From Pseudolysinimonas yzui (GTDB lineage: Bacteria; Actinomycetota; Actinomycetes; Actinomycetales; Microbacteriaceae): a stretch of DNA of 64,000 nt. Numbering within the stretch: the first letter of the stretch is position 1; each line of letters begins with the position of its first letter. The notes beneath the pieces were generated by a model, which had not been told where the DNA came from, did no database searches, and saw only the letters and a list, made by a program, of their open reading frames with translations. The stretch lies in contig NZ_BNAI01000002.1 of assembly GCF_014653215.1 (NCBI RefSeq), forward strand, positions 434,001 through 498,000. The letters run 5' to 3'. A program made the translations under genes and the position numbers. Shown in pieces: positions 8,027-17,011 of the stretch.

Positions 8027-10096
8027 TCATCCGAGAAGGCCGTGAGCCTCCAAGCGTTCGATCAGGGCGGCCTCGAGGGTGCGGGCGTAGGTCGCCGTGA
8101 GGTGGTGTCGATCGCGGTAGACGAGCACGTTGCCGATGATGACCGGGCACGTCGTGGCGTGGCAGATCGCGTCGGAGAGGTCGATGAGCGGCACCCCCGC
8201 CCGTTTCGCGGCGGTGACGAGCGGGTCGTCGGTCGGATCCAGCACCTCGGCGCGTGAGCTGTCGCAGACGTCCGGGTTCCGGAAGTGCTCGGCGACGCAT
8301 CCGGGCACGTCGACCGGGAAGTACGGTGTGTCCCGGATGGCTCCGACGGTGATCCCGGCGTTGGTCAGCCGCGACCAGACGTCGAGGTACCCGTCGGCGA
8401 AGGTCGCGACATCGGCGACGTGGAAGTCGATGGCTTCGTAACCCGACGGGGTGAGACCCGTGGTCAGCACGACGTCGGGCCGTTCGGACTCCAGGAGACG
8501 GAGGGCGTTCTCCCGCCACAGGGCGCAGTCGCCGTCGTCACCGATCCCGGGGATGTCGACGCCGGTCGGAGCCAGCGGGCACGACGGCCGCACCAGACTC
8601 TCGACCCGCCATCCGAGGTCGCGCCCCACGAGGTCGAGCACGGGCACCCATTGCCAGGCGTGGGAGTCGCCGACGATCACGATCACGCGATCGGCAGTGG
8701 GGTCGCCGAAGTCGCAGACGACGGGCGTCACGCGCGGTGTGAGGCAGTGCAGGTCGGGTCCGGTATCGCCGCGATCCTCGCCGGCGACCGCCACGTCGGG
8801 GATGAACGGCACATCGGGGAGCGTCTCGTCGGCTCCGGCTCCGAGGGCGAGTGCCCCGGGATGTTCGGCGCTGGGCGCGGTCACCGCCAGTTGGGCGCGG
8901 AGGGCCGCCGTCGCGCTCACCACCGGGAGGGCCGCCAGGGTCGGGAGCACGACCGCGAGACCTGCGGTCACCAGCGCTCGCCGCAGCGGCATCCGCTCTC
9001 GGACCGGACGCTCGAGCCAGCGGTTCGTCGCCATCGAAAGGACGGCGGTGAAGAGAAGCACCACGAGGATCTCCCCGATCCCGGGCGAGGTGGTGTCCAT
9101 CGCGGCGAGCACGAGCAGAAGCACCGGCCAGTGCCACAGGTAGACGGCGTAGGAATGGTCTCCGATGGTCCGGAGGGGGGCGGCCGCGAGCACCCGCCCG
9201 ATCACCGTCGCCTGCCCGCTTCGACCGACCTGGATGATGGCGGCGGCTCCCGCGACCGGCAGCAGCGCCGAAGCGCCCGGGTGGGCGGCGAGGTCGATCA
9301 GCACGGCCCCGCCGATCATCGCGACCAACCCGGCAGCGGCCACCGCCTCGCGCACCCACCGTGCTCCGCGCAGCGCGGGGAGGAAGGCGAGGAGCGCCCC
9401 GACGCCGAACTCCCACACCCGGGTCGGCGTAGCGAAGTACCGGAGGTCGGCGTCGAGCGGTCCCGACAGGAGCGTGAACCCGAGCGAGGCGACCGTGAGC
9501 GCGACCGCACCGAGGAGGGCGACCCGCACCCGATTCCGGACGGCGATGGTCGCGACCCCGAACAGCAGCATCCAGATGAGATAGATCTGCCACTCGACGG
9601 AGAGCGACCAGAAGTGCTGCAGCGGGCTGGCGACCTCGGCGGCCGAGTATTCGGCCCCCGATCGTGCCAGCCACCAGTTCTCGAACTGCAGGGCCGACGC
9701 GACCGCTTCCGTCGCGACCTGCTCCCAGCGGGTGCGGGGGAGCACCAGCAGGCTCGCCCCGAGGGTGGCGAGCAAGACCAGACCCGCCGTCGGGAGAAGG
9801 CGACGCGCCCGACGGGCGAAGAAGGCGCCGAGCCCGGGGCCGGGTCCCGGCGTCTTGAGCAGCAGCCCGGTGATCAGGAAGCCGGAGAGGACGAAGAAGA
9901 TGTCGACCCCGACGAAGCCTCCCGGGAGGAGGCGGGGCGCGAGGTGGAACGCGAGGACGAGCAGTACCGCGAGTCCGCGCAGGCCCTGGATGTCGTCGCG
10001 ATGCGCCAGGACACCCGACGTGCTCTGGGGCCGGGCGAAAGTGGGCGGGTGAGTCGTGATGGCGCACAGTCTTGCGCACCTGGCGTCGCGGCGCAT
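8027..10096 (-). CDS. Acyltransferase-3/SGNH fusion (OafA-type), membrane O-acyltransferase
   Basis: 689 residues. The N-terminal ~350 residues form the acyltransferase-3 domain: QGLRGLAVLLVLAFH, then GGFVGVDIFFVLSGFLI, SLSVEWQIYL and YLWHWPVL, with about ten membrane segments. The C-terminal ~230 residues form an SGNH hydrolase-like domain with VGDSHAWQW near residue 474 and the D-x-x-H element DRHHL near residue 661. Such proteins move an acyl group, usually acetyl, across the membrane and attach it to extracellular polysaccharide or peptidoglycan. The ATG at 10096 is the longest in-frame start; a somewhat shorter protein beginning near the conserved RDDIQGLRG is possible. It lies between two paralogous lipoprotein genes that are on the other strand. 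Confidence 0.88.
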   Translation of the reverse strand: MRRDARCARLCAITTHPPTFARPQSTSGVLAHRDDIQGLRGLAVLLVLAFHLAPRLLPGGFVGVDIFFVLSGFLITGLLLKTPGPGPGLGAFFARRARRLLPTAGLVLLATLGASLLVLPRTRWEQVATEAVASALQFENWWLARSGAEYSAAEVASPLQHFWSLSVEWQIYLIWMLLFGVATIAVRNRVRVALLGAVALTVASLGFTLLSGPLDADLRYFATPTRVWEFGVGALLAFLPALRGARWVREAVAAAGLVAMIGGAVLIDLAAHPGASALLPVAGAAAIIQVGRSGQATVIGRVLAAAPLRTIGDHSYAVYLWHWPVLLLVLAAMDTTSPGIGEILVVLLFTAVLSMATNRWLERPVRERMPLRRALVTAGLAVVLPTLAALPVVSATAALRAQLAVTAPSAEHPGALALGAGADETLPDVPFIPDVAVAGEDRGDTGPDLHCLTPRVTPVVCDFGDPTADRVIVIVGDSHAWQWVPVLDLVGRDLGWRVESLVRPSCPLAPTGVDIPGIGDDGDCALWRENALRLLESERPDVVLTTGLTPSGYEAIDFHVADVATFADGYLDVWSRLTNAGITVGAIRDTPYFPVDVPGCVAEHFRNPDVCDSSRAEVLDPTDDPLVTAAKRAGVPLIDLSDAICHATTCPVIIGNVLVYRDRHHLTATYARTLEAALIERLEAHGLLG

Positions 10097-10172
10097 CGAG
10101 GCGCGTGATGACCCGATCCAGCAGTCGAGAAATCGTCACCGTATCGTGATCGCATGCAACTCGTGCGATCGA

Positions 10173-10178
10173 TAGCGT
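10173..10178 (+). promoter_or_regulatory. Candidate -10 box (TAGCGT) for a leaderless mRNA
   Basis: TAGCGT ends 6 bases before the ATG at 10185 of the second lipoprotein gene, with no Shine-Dalgarno sequence between. Confidence 0.4.
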
Positions 10179-10184
10179 GACGTC

Positions 10185-11252
10185 ATGCGGACCAGGACGC
10201 TCTCGTATCTCGCGGGCGTCGTCGCCCTCACCGTGACGATCAGTGGATGCGGCCCCGCTACGCCGACCCCCACCGTGTCGCCGACGGCGACCTCAGTCGC
10301 GGTCGAGGCGCCCCTCCCGCGGCTTCCGATCACCTGCGACGATCTCGTCGCTCCGGCGACCGTCGCAGGTCTTGCCGGCGAGTCGGCGCCGCTGCTCTGG
10401 AGTGAGAACGATTCACCCGACTCCTGGGTGGAGGTCGCCCAGCGCCAGGCGGGAATGCTGACCTGCGGATGGGGGGCGGATCGCGAACGGGTCGCGCTCT
10501 CAGTCGGGGTGATGCCCGACGCCGGGCGATTCTTTACGGGCTACATCGATTCGGTCTTCCCCAGCTACTACGAGCGCTACGACGCCGTGGGTGACCGATC
10601 GGTTCATCGCTGCGCCTACGGTCAATGCAGCTTCAGCATCCTCGTCGGCGACTATCTCATCGGCGGATACGCGAACCGTCCCGACCTCATGGACGAACTC
10701 GATCTCGAGCCGCTGATGCTGCCGGTTCTCGAGGATGTCGCCGGTTCGGTGGCCGAAGCCATTCCCCACGAACGCCCAGCGTGGGCCGCGCCCGAGTCCG
10801 CCCTCCCGGGGTGGGGGTGGGCATGCGGCGACGAAGCCCCGATTGCCGAACTCGGCGCCATCGCTGGATTGCCCGATCCAAACCCGACGGGTACCGACTG
10901 GGAAGATCCGACCTTCTCGGCCATGGTCGACGCGGTCGCCCCGTCGTGGTGCACCCTCACGTCCGCAGGCGCCCCGGAACGGTACCTCAGTCTGGTAGTG
11001 GTCGAAGGCGGCGGCTGGGTCACCGAGGAGTGGCAGATCGACCCGCCGACGCAGTGGTACGAAACCCCGCGTGAGGCGATCGCTCTCGAGGGGCTGGGTA
11101 CCGCCTACCTCGGTGAGGACGGAGGCTATTACGACATCCTGTTCGCGCTCGAGGGGAGCTTCGTGTCCTTCGGGGCGGGAGCGGCCAGTCGGGACGAGTT
11201 CCTCGACTGGTCGACGCAGGTCGCTCAACTCCTGGCGGCGCGCGCGGCCTAG
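10185..11252 (+). CDS. Predicted secreted lipoprotein (paralog 2)
   Basis: 355 residues with a lipobox ISGC (Cys22) and a Thr/Pro-rich linker. It is a paralog of the protein at 6948-8006 across the whole length: DSWVEVAQRQ, RSVHRCAYGQC, GGYANRPDLMDELDLEPL and GGWVTEEWQIDPP all have counterparts in the same order. Cys positions are conserved between the copies, pointing to an extracytoplasmic disulfide-bonded fold. The stop codon overlaps the end of the convergent glycosyltransferase gene by 4 bases. No known domain is recognised. The duplication around an acyltransferase gene suggests an envelope role. Confidence 0.8.
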   Translation: MRTRTLSYLAGVVALTVTISGCGPATPTPTVSPTATSVAVEAPLPRLPITCDDLVAPATVAGLAGESAPLLWSENDSPDSWVEVAQRQAGMLTCGWGADRERVALSVGVMPDAGRFFTGYIDSVFPSYYERYDAVGDRSVHRCAYGQCSFSILVGDYLIGGYANRPDLMDELDLEPLMLPVLEDVAGSVAEAIPHERPAWAAPESALPGWGWACGDEAPIAELGAIAGLPDPNPTGTDWEDPTFSAMVDAVAPSWCTLTSAGAPERYLSLVVVEGGGWVTEEWQIDPPTQWYETPREAIALEGLGTAYLGEDGGYYDILFALEGSFVSFGAGAASRDEFLDWSTQVAQLLAARAA

Positions 11253-12142
11253 CCGCCCCCGCGTGATGATCGCATCCGGGTGGCCAACCACCGGAACGGC
11301 GCGGTGACTCGCCAGCTGCGGGAACGCTGCAGGGCGTACAGCTCGACCGCAAGGGCTTCTCGGCGAGTGGCGATCGCGGTGGTCTCGCTCTCCCAGGCCT
11401 GAGCCAGGAGGGCGGGTGCGCGCGCGCCCACCCGGGACACGGCGTCGGCGATGTGGGTCGAGCGGAACCGCGGTGAGGTCAACATGCCCGACCACGACGC
11501 GCTCACCGAGGTCGGATGCCACCGCTTGCCGTAGCGGGCGGCGATCTGCACGGCGTGACCCGTGGCCAGCATCGCGATCGCCCACGGGACATCTGCGTAG
11601 TCGGTGTCCGGCAGCGGGCTCGCACCCGCGCGTCGGAACACCGATCGGTAGAGAAGTCCCAGAGTTCTCGCCCGTCCGTTGACGACGTCGGCAAGTGCGG
11701 CCGCCACGCGCTCCTCGGGATCGGCGAGCGTGAACGCCGGGTTGAACGGGAACTCGACGCCCGTGCCGACCGGAACGATCTCGCCGACGGTGAGCATCGC
11801 ATTCGGGTCGCCCTGGAGCTCCTGCTCGGCGAGGTGGATCCACTCCGGACCGATTTCGTCGTCGTGCGGCAACCACATGAAGTACTCGGTTGTCGCCTCG
11901 GCGAGGAGGGCGTTGCAGTGCGCCACCCATCCCGCTGCCGTCGGAGTCGTGCGCCACTCGATCCCGGCGAGGTGCTCCCGCCCGACCCGGAGGCGGGCGA
12001 GAGTGTCGTCGAGACCCGTCGGGTCGGAGACGACGAGGTGCGCGTGGCCGACCAGCCGGTCGAGGTTCGCGTCGATGACCTCGAACCAGCGTGCGGAGGC
12101 GTGCAGGGGGATCGCGACGGTCGTGCGAAGCCTCGTCGTCAT
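11249..12142 (-). CDS. Glycosyltransferase family 2
   Basis: 297 residues. A GT-A fold is indicated by TTVAIPLHASARW at the N terminus, GWVAHCNALLAEA in the nucleotide-binding region and WLPHDDEIGPEW, where HDDE takes the place of the DxD metal site. The tail SRSWRVTAPFRWLATRM is the same type of C-terminal extension as in the transferase at 2967-3971. The ATG at 12142 is chosen because it overlaps the TGA of the oxidoreductase gene in an ATGA junction. It is the last gene of a three-gene coupled set with the FAD oxidoreductase and a membrane protein. Substrates are unknown. Confidence 0.8.
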   Translation of the reverse strand: MTTRLRTTVAIPLHASARWFEVIDANLDRLVGHAHLVVSDPTGLDDTLARLRVGREHLAGIEWRTTPTAAGWVAHCNALLAEATTEYFMWLPHDDEIGPEWIHLAEQELQGDPNAMLTVGEIVPVGTGVEFPFNPAFTLADPEERVAAALADVVNGRARTLGLLYRSVFRRAGASPLPDTDYADVPWAIAMLATGHAVQIAARYGKRWHPTSVSASWSGMLTSPRFRSTHIADAVSRVGARAPALLAQAWESETTAIATRREALAVELYALQRSRSWRVTAPFRWLATRMRSSRGGG

Positions 12143-13293
12143 GCCCACGCCTCGATGGTGTCGGCCGCGACACGCGCAGCGAGGGGGCCGGTCGTGAACT
12201 TGAAGGTGACGGGGGTCACGATCCGACCGTTCGCTTCCGCCCCGAAGTCGGGGCGGTCGTGCAGCAGCGATGTCGGGTCGTCGATGTCGGGGGCGCCGTC
12301 GCCGACGATGATCCCGCCGATCGACTCTCCGTCGCATCCGGCGGGAAGGACCCCGATTGCGGCGAGCGCGTCGAGCTGGCTCCGCACCAGGTCGTCGCGT
12401 TGTGAGATCGAGTCGAGGGCGGCTTCGGCGTGGGCCGACGGATGGATGCCCTCCTCGGTGATCAGCCGACCGGTGGGATACCACGAGGCGTAGCCGTGGT
12501 CGCGGTGGGCGACGACGTCACCGTACGGTCCCTGAACCATCGTGACCGTGCGTCGCGCAATGCCGGGCTTCAGTCGCACCGCCGCCTTCACCCGGAAGTT
12601 GCGCGGCCTGGCCGCCGTGACGAAACGGTTCTGCCACGCCCAAGTGGCGTTGACGACGGCGTCGTAACCCTCCGCGGAGGCCGACAGGTGAAGCGTCGCC
12701 TGGTCGTCGTCGGTGGTGATGTCGGTCACCGGCGTGCCGGTCCTGACGAGGATGCCCGGCTGCGCCGCGATCGCACCGAGAACGAGCGCCCGCAGTTGCA
12801 GCGGGTCGACCGCTCGCTCCTGCGTCGAGAACGCGACGAGTCCGGTGTCGGCGTCCTGATGCGGCCGGGGGTCGACGACCTCGTCGACCCGGCGACCCAG
12901 GTAGCGTTCCGACGGCCCGATCACTCGAGCGGCCCGCTGGTTGATCGCGGCGTAGGCCCGGGAGAGGTCGTCGACGCTCACCAGCGAGTCGGGCATCACC
13001 AGGTGGTCGAACGGGTCGCCCGTGACCGCGTCCCAGTCGACACGCTGCCCGATCGCGGCTTCGATACAGGGCGCGAACTCGACGGCCCCGCGCATCATGA
13101 CCTCGTGGGTCCGCGCACCGCCGAGGGCGTACACGCCGCCGAGGTGCACCTTCCCCTCGTTCACGGCGCTGGCGCCCGACCACAGTTCGGCGTCGCGCTC
13201 GTACAGGTCGACGCGGTGCCCGCGCCCGGCGAGGAAGAGCGCCGACAGCGTGCCGACGATCCCTGCTCCGACGACCGCGACACGCACGGCCAC
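12139..13293 (-). CDS. FAD-dependent oxidoreductase, DAO family
   Basis: 384 residues. The N terminus has the Rossmann dinucleotide motif VVGAGIVGTLSALFLA followed by the acidic end of beta-2 (DLYERD). The SAVNEGKVHLGGVYALGG segment and the C-terminal GRIVTPVTFKFTTGPLAA segment fit the D-amino-acid oxidase/glycine oxidase-like superfamily. Its substrate is unclear. The GTG start at 13293 shares one base with the TAG stop of the upstream membrane protein gene, and its own stop overlaps the glycosyltransferase start, so all three are coupled. It may oxidise a glycan precursor or an amino sugar for the polysaccharide made here, which is inference from context. Confidence 0.78.
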   Translation of the reverse strand: MAVRVAVVGAGIVGTLSALFLAGRGHRVDLYERDAELWSGASAVNEGKVHLGGVYALGGARTHEVMMRGAVEFAPCIEAAIGQRVDWDAVTGDPFDHLVMPDSLVSVDDLSRAYAAINQRAARVIGPSERYLGRRVDEVVDPRPHQDADTGLVAFSTQERAVDPLQLRALVLGAIAAQPGILVRTGTPVTDITTDDDQATLHLSASAEGYDAVVNATWAWQNRFVTAARPRNFRVKAAVRLKPGIARRTVTMVQGPYGDVVAHRDHGYASWYPTGRLITEEGIHPSAHAEAALDSISQRDDLVRSQLDALAAIGVLPAGCDGESIGGIIVGDGAPDIDDPTSLLHDRPDFGAEANGRIVTPVTFKFTTGPLAARVAADTIEAWA

Positions 13294-14027
13294 TAGCTAA
13301 CCGCCTGGCCGACGGCCGAGTCGTTTCGCGCGATCTGCATCACTTCATCGCCTCGTCGCCCCGCCGCGAGTTCGCTGAGCACGGCCCAGACGACGAGGGT
13401 CACGCCCACGAGCTCGAGCACCTCCTCGATCGCGGTCATGAGGTGCTTAGCGGTACGCAGGGTCTCCGTCGGTTGAGCTTGAAGGGTCTCGAATGTCGCA
13501 GAGTCGACCATCTCCATGCCGATCGCGCCAACCAGGAAGACCATCGCACCGATCGCGAGGCGGATGAACGTGACCCGAGGCAGAGCGCGCACGACGGCGG
13601 CGACGAACACGAGAACGAGGGCGACCGCGACGAGAGCCGGGATCACCCAGGCGAGAAGCAGGGGGCCGGTCGTGATGCCGAACAGCTTGCGCACGGGTTC
13701 GACGAGCGTTTCGTGGATCTCCGCCTGCTCGTCGATCGAGATGTAGGCGAGGATGCCGCCGAACACGAACCAGTGAACGGCCGGCTGTCGCCGACGGCGC
13801 GCGGCGACACCGGCCCACACCATCAGGGCGGCGCCCACGAGCAACTGGCCGACGGCCCACCACGTGGCGAGGGTCGGCTCACCCCCGATGTCGAAGAGGC
13901 GGGTCGCGTGGAACCGGAAGTGGCTCGGTTGCGGAACCGAGTACAGCACTTCACGGCTCACCAGGTAGCCGATCAGCAGGATCACGTCGACCGCGAGGAA
14001 GGAGATGAGGACGGTGCGTGGTGACAC
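13293..14027 (-). CDS. Polytopic membrane protein of unknown function
   Basis: 244 residues with about six membrane segments, starting with a GTG. I do not recognise the family. A conserved-looking acidic/histidine stretch, SIDEQAEIHETLVEPV, lies just after a membrane segment, and a second acidic stretch, HLMTAIEEVLELVG, lies near the C terminus. It is the first gene of a coupled set with an FAD oxidoreductase and a glycosyltransferase, so a role in envelope glycan modification is likely. It is divergent from the large fusion glycosyltransferase at 14300. Confidence 0.7.
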   Translation of the reverse strand: MSPRTVLISFLAVDVILLIGYLVSREVLYSVPQPSHFRFHATRLFDIGGEPTLATWWAVGQLLVGAALMVWAGVAARRRRQPAVHWFVFGGILAYISIDEQAEIHETLVEPVRKLFGITTGPLLLAWVIPALVAVALVLVFVAAVVRALPRVTFIRLAIGAMVFLVGAIGMEMVDSATFETLQAQPTETLRTAKHLMTAIEEVLELVGVTLVVWAVLSELAAGRRGDEVMQIARNDSAVGQAVS

Positions 14028-14264
14028 GCCGACGGCGCGCCGAACGGGGTCGCCGGCTGCCTCGGCAGGGGACCGCTCGGGTGGGGCGGCGACGGTGGGC
14101 GAAGGCAGGGGGAGTCCTTGACGGGTGCGATGGGACGGGGGAGTCGGCCATCATGGGGGAGCCGAGCGTGAGAACTGCTCGGGTGAGACATGAAATCAGA
14201 GCGCGCGGATGCGTGTCCAGCTGCGTGCGCGCCCTCCGCCGCGGGGCGCGCTCTCGTGTGTTGC

Positions 14265-14270
14265 TAGCGT
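14265..14270 (+). promoter_or_regulatory. Weak -10 candidate (TAGCGT) in the 272-base divergent spacer
   Basis: The 14028-14299 gap separates divergent transcription units. TAGCGT lies 29 bases before the ATG at 14300, and GGAG lies 7 bases before that ATG, so this unit appears to have a short ordinary leader. No strong -35 box or operator repeat is seen in the gap. Confidence 0.25.
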
Positions 14271-14299
14271 GAGGAACGACAACGTCATGGAGTGCCGGC

Positions 14300-17008
14300 A
14301 TGCTCGACTGGATCGCTGAACCCAGCGTGGCCGAATGCGTCGTGTGCCGCCGCAGGACGCACGGCACGACGATCGCCCGTCGCGGTGCGAATCCGCGGCT
14401 CGACGTCGTCGCCTGCAGCGTCTGCGGCTCGCTCAAGATCGTGGGTGCCGACGGGGATCCGATCGCGACCGACGACGCGATCGATGACTATCTGGAGTTC
14501 GGTGCCGGCGTGGACGCGTTGTTGGCGAATCTCTTCCGCGTCGGCGGGGTCAGATCGGTTCTCGACGTCGGGTGCGGATTCGGCTTGGCGATCGCCTACG
14601 CCGTGTTCCGGAACGGATGGGACGCCGTGGGCGTCGATCCAGGCGCCGAAGCGCGCCGGGGAGCCGAGGAGCTCGGCCTCGTCATCCGCTCGGAACCGCT
14701 GCGGGCCGACACTCGGCTGGGTCGCACGTTCGACCTCATCATCGCGTCCGAGGTGCTCGAGCACGTGTCTGATCCCCTGGGGTTCCTCGTCGCTGCCCGG
14801 GCGCACCTCCCCGACCGGGGTCGCCTCGTCCTCACCACCCCCGACGCGGCTTCGGTCACGCCCCGCCGTCCTCGCGCGGCGGAGCGGGCCGTTGCGCTCG
14901 GCGCCCATCTGACCCTCTACAGTGATCGCGCCATGGCGGAGATGCTGACCGCCGCCGGGTTCGGAAGCGTGGTGGTCGCCACGGATGGCGACAGCCTCGT
15001 GGCGGTGGCCGCTGCCGGGGAGGGGGAGGCTCTCTCGACGATCGCGAGCGGTCCGTCGGCCGCTGAGCTCGACGAGTACTATGCCGACCTGATCGGTCGG
15101 GCGGAGTTGTCGGGCGCCCTCGGACTCGGCATGCGGATCCGGCGTTTCACCTCGCTGGTCGCCCAGGGCCTCTGGGAATCCGCGGATGCGTGCGAGGCGG
15201 ACGCCCTCGCGGCCCTCAGCTCGCGCTACGACCACGACCTGTCGAAGCCTCGTGGGGTGGATGCGAGGCGCGGGAGTGGCGGGTTGCTCGCCCTTGCGCA
15301 CGGGGTCGCCCTCTCACGACTCGCCCGCGGACGCGAACCCGCGAGGGTCGTCGAGCTGTTCGATCTGTGCGAACGAGCGGCTGACCAGCTGAGGAGCGGG
15401 GAGGTGGGTCTCGACGCCGGCAGCCAGTCGCTGCTCGACAGCGCACGGCGCAACCGCACGATCGCCTTGGCGCGCGTGGATCCCGAGCGGGCACCGGAGG
15501 CGGCCAGGAGCCTCCTGTCCGAACTCGGTCCGGAGGCGGCCGCGGAGTGGGTCACCCGGACATTCTGTGAACTCGCGCTCAATGGGCACCTGGCTGAGGC
15601 GTCCCGGATGGCGGTTGACGCCCAGCTCGGGCTCGCCCACCTGCCGGCCGATGCTCATGGCGTCCGCATCGCCATGAACACCGCACGGGGCCTCGCCGCG
15701 ATCTCACGGTCCAAGAGCGAGCGCTGGACGGCGATCGGGTGGATCGGCTTCGAGGAGGATCTGCTCGCAGAACGCGCACCCGGCGTGCTGACCGACGACG
15801 AGATCGCGTCGCGGCGGATCGCGCTCGCCGACCTCCGAGCCACGGTGAGCGAGCTCGCCGACTCGGTCGATCCTTCGGAGACACCGTCCATTACGCCATC
15901 CGACGAGACGCTCCTGTGGGCCGCGGCGGGCCCCACGACCTCGAGGGGCAAGAAGAGGGCGCAGATCTCGGTCGTCCTGTCGCTGTACAACGGCGTGCGT
16001 TACGTCGAGCGAGCGGTGCGATCGGTCGTCGCGCAGACGGTCGCGCCGGCGGAGCTGATCGTCGTCGACGACGGCTCGACAGACGGAGGGGCGGAAGCAG
16101 TCGCGGCGATGGTGGTGCCGTTCCCGGTCGTGATCATCCGCCGCCCCAATGGCGGCCAGTCTTCGGCCCGGAATGTGGGGATCCGAGCCGCCGGCGGCGC
16201 GTTCGTGGCGTTCATCGACCAGGACGACGAGTGGCGCCCCGGTCACCTTGAGACGCTTCAGCAAGCCCTGGTCGGGGACGACGAGCTGGCCTGGGTCTTC
16301 ACCGACTTCGATGCGGTCGACCACGATGGCCGCACCTTGGTGCGCAATTTCGTCGAGGACACGCAGGTGCAGCACCCCCGCAACAGCGTGACCGGGGTGA
16401 TCTCCGCCGACATCATGGCGTTGCCCTCCGCCAGTCTCCTGCGCCGTCGCGCCCTGCTGTCGGTGCAGGGATTCGATCGTCGCCTCGTGGGATACGAGGA
16501 TGACGACCTGTTCGTTCGCCTCTTTCGGCGCGGGTGGACCTACCGCCACGTGGCCAAGTCGACCGTGCGCTACCGGATGCACGTCGGCGGGGCGTCGTCT
16601 ACCGCCCTGTTCCTCCGAAGCCGCCTTCTGTTCCTCACGAACCTGTTGCGGTCGATCCCGGATGATCACCGTCTGGGGCTGTATCTGTCGGCGGAGTACA
16701 TCGGGCCGAGGTTCTTCCAGGCGACGATCCGCGACTACGCCCAGGCGCTCGCGTTCCAGGAGTACGACCGGGCATCCGTCACGCTCCGGGCACTCGAGCA
16801 CATCGCCCGGATCGACGGCTCGAAGATGTCGTGGCGGCGGCGCCTCGGGCTGCGACTCATGCGCAACCCTCGTCGGTTTCGCCGGATGCTCGCGGCCGTC
16901 GAACGACTGCCTCGGTACCTCAGGCCCCGACTCAATCCGGATCTGTACCTGTCGAGCTCGAGCCAGGTGCGAGCGGATCGCAGGCAGCGCAACGGGGCGA
17001 CACCGTGA
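14300..17008 (+). CDS. Methyltransferase-glycosyltransferase fusion protein
   Basis: 902 residues in three parts. Residues 1-235 are a class I SAM methyltransferase of the Methyltransf_23 type, with a zinc-ribbon-like head (Cys13, Cys16, Cys39, Cys42), the SAM motif VLDVGCGFG near residue 87, and ASEVLEHVSDP near 150. Residues ~240-545 are Ala/Arg/Leu-rich and probably helical, with no recognised domain. Residues ~552-770 are a family-2 glycosyltransferase: ISVVLSLYNG, VVDDGSTDGG, SARNVGIRAAGG and IDQDDEW, ending with YEDDDLFVRLFRRG. The tail is basic. Such fusions are found in gene clusters for methylated surface glycans, where the methyl group can cap or time chain growth. The acceptor is unknown. 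Confidence 0.85.
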   Translation: MLDWIAEPSVAECVVCRRRTHGTTIARRGANPRLDVVACSVCGSLKIVGADGDPIATDDAIDDYLEFGAGVDALLANLFRVGGVRSVLDVGCGFGLAIAYAVFRNGWDAVGVDPGAEARRGAEELGLVIRSEPLRADTRLGRTFDLIIASEVLEHVSDPLGFLVAARAHLPDRGRLVLTTPDAASVTPRRPRAAERAVALGAHLTLYSDRAMAEMLTAAGFGSVVVATDGDSLVAVAAAGEGEALSTIASGPSAAELDEYYADLIGRAELSGALGLGMRIRRFTSLVAQGLWESADACEADALAALSSRYDHDLSKPRGVDARRGSGGLLALAHGVALSRLARGREPARVVELFDLCERAADQLRSGEVGLDAGSQSLLDSARRNRTIALARVDPERAPEAARSLLSELGPEAAAEWVTRTFCELALNGHLAEASRMAVDAQLGLAHLPADAHGVRIAMNTARGLAAISRSKSERWTAIGWIGFEEDLLAERAPGVLTDDEIASRRIALADLRATVSELADSVDPSETPSITPSDETLLWAAAGPTTSRGKKRAQISVVLSLYNGVRYVERAVRSVVAQTVAPAELIVVDDGSTDGGAEAVAAMVVPFPVVIIRRPNGGQSSARNVGIRAAGGAFVAFIDQDDEWRPGHLETLQQALVGDDELAWVFTDFDAVDHDGRTLVRNFVEDTQVQHPRNSVTGVISADIMALPSASLLRRRALLSVQGFDRRLVGYEDDDLFVRLFRRGWTYRHVAKSTVRYRMHVGGASSTALFLRSRLLFLTNLLRSIPDDHRLGLYLSAEYIGPRFFQATIRDYAQALAFQEYDRASVTLRALEHIARIDGSKMSWRRRLGLRLMRNPRRFRRMLAAVERLPRYLRPRLNPDLYLSSSSQVRADRRQRNGATP

Positions 17009-17011
17009 GGT

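Noticed and set aside
8285-10108. A 607-codon open frame on the plus strand opposite the acyltransferase
   Set aside because: Arg/Gly/Asp/Glu-rich shadow; the minus strand has all acyltransferase-3 and SGNH motifs.
14285-16801. Long minus-strand frames opposite the methyltransferase-glycosyltransferase fusion
   Set aside because: Arg/Gly/Asp/Val-rich shadows with no recognisable motif.
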